A DNA stretch of 5,185 bases from NCBI GenBank assembly GCA_938083405.1, contig CALKCV010000083.1, forward strand, positions 1 to 5,185. Reading direction: 5' to 3'. Below, in pieces: positions 4,832-5,185 of the stretch. Under the pieces are notes generated by a model, which saw only the letters and a program-made list of their open reading frames with translations, had not been told where the DNA came from and made no database searches. Positions within the stretch are counted from its first letter, which is position 1, and each line of letters begins with the position of its first letter. The stretch comes from an uncultured Microcoleaceae cyanobacterium (GTDB lineage Bacteria > Cyanobacteriota > Cyanobacteriia > Cyanobacteriales > Microcoleaceae). The translations under genes were made by a program, and so were the position numbers.

Positions 4832-5185
4832 ATGAAGCTTGTTATCCAGGGTAAAAATATAGAAATCACGGATGCCATTCGCGAATATGTCCATCAAAAA
4901 ATAGAAAAAGCGGTCAGTCATTTTCAACAACTGACAACGGAGGTGGACGTACACCTATCAGTAGCGAAGAATCCACGGGTAACTTCCAAACAGGCAGCAG
5001 AAGTAACTATCTATGCTAACGGCACGGTAATTCGCGCCCAAGAAAGCAGCGAGAATTTGTACGCGAGTATTGACTTGGTGGCCGATAAAATAGCTCGTCA
5101 GCTTCGCAAGTATAAAGAAAAACGACAAGCTAAGAATCATAAAGACAAAGCTGAAGAGTTAGTAGAGATTGTAGAAGAACAAATC
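4832..5185 (+). CDS. hpf: Ribosome hibernation promoting factor, HPF/LrtA family, 3' partial
   Basis: The 118 visible codons are open to the window edge. Residues 2 to about 98 form the S30AE/YfiA ribosome-binding domain: MKLVIQGKNIEIT, the helix AIREYVHQKIEKAVSHF, the strand TEVDVHLSV, and the second helix NLYASIDLVADKIARQLRKY followed by KEKR. This domain sits in the decoding channel of the 30S subunit and silences ribosomes. Residues 99-118 begin a charged linker. In cyanobacteria the protein is the long form (about 190-210 residues) with a C-terminal dimerisation domain that links 70S ribosomes into 100S; that part lies outside the window. The cyanobacterial gene is known as lrtA (light-repressed transcript). 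The long leader with stable helices fits control after transcription start. It is transcribed divergently from lipB. Confidence 0.93.
   Translation, partial: MKLVIQGKNIEITDAIREYVHQKIEKAVSHFQQLTTEVDVHLSVAKNPRVTSKQAAEVTIYANGTVIRAQESSENLYASIDLVADKIARQLRKYKEKRQAKNHKDKAEELVEIVEEQI

Noticed and set aside
4772..5140. Two minus-strand 60-residue frames opposite hpf
   Set aside because: They are antisense shadows of the conserved S30AE domain.

Overview
The window looks like a piece of a cyanobacterial chromosome, probably from a filamentous, Microcoleus/Oscillatoria-like lineage (the lineage is inference). Three things support this. The HIP1 octamer GCGATCGC occurs six times (2138, 3163, 3654, 4163, 4258, 4528). 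There are heptameric short tandem repeats of the TAATTAA/CAATTAA kind. The gene products are of cyanobacterial type: a nucleotidyltransferase fused to a phosphomannomutase-like domain, an SSB/Ycf41-like protein, LipB, and an LrtA-type ribosome hibernation factor.

Layout. Positions 1-2471 (+) hold the 3' 97% or so of a large NDP-sugar pyrophosphorylase (probably mannose-1-phosphate guanylyltransferase), cut at its 5' end by the window edge. Its C-terminal phosphomannomutase-like domain has lost most of its catalytic motifs. Positions 2472-2972 are a repeat-rich spacer with two 33-bp heptamer arrays flanking a possible 45-codon GTG-start ORF, a 65-bp tandem duplication carrying a GTTGGG/CCCAAC hairpin, and a 12-bp triplicate lying just upstream of a perfect TATAAT box. 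Positions 2973-3539 (+) encode the single-stranded DNA-binding protein. It converges with lipB (3564-4256, -) across a 24-bp gap holding a small hairpin. Positions 4257-4831 form a long divergent spacer between lipB and the hibernation factor gene. It contains two doubtful small ORFs, a 12-bp-stem hairpin, an extended -10 promoter candidate, and a cluster of three further helices. Positions 4832-5185 (+) are the 5' part of hpf/lrtA, running off the window.

How the genes relate: these are housekeeping functions (cell-surface sugar nucleotide supply, DNA replication and repair, lipoate attachment, ribosome dormancy) that do not form one operon; each seems to be its own transcription unit. I do not see a defence island, CRISPR array, transposase, integrase, tRNA or rRNA. 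The most interesting material is the degenerate phosphomannomutase domain, the structured leader in front of hpf, and the layered repeats before ssb.
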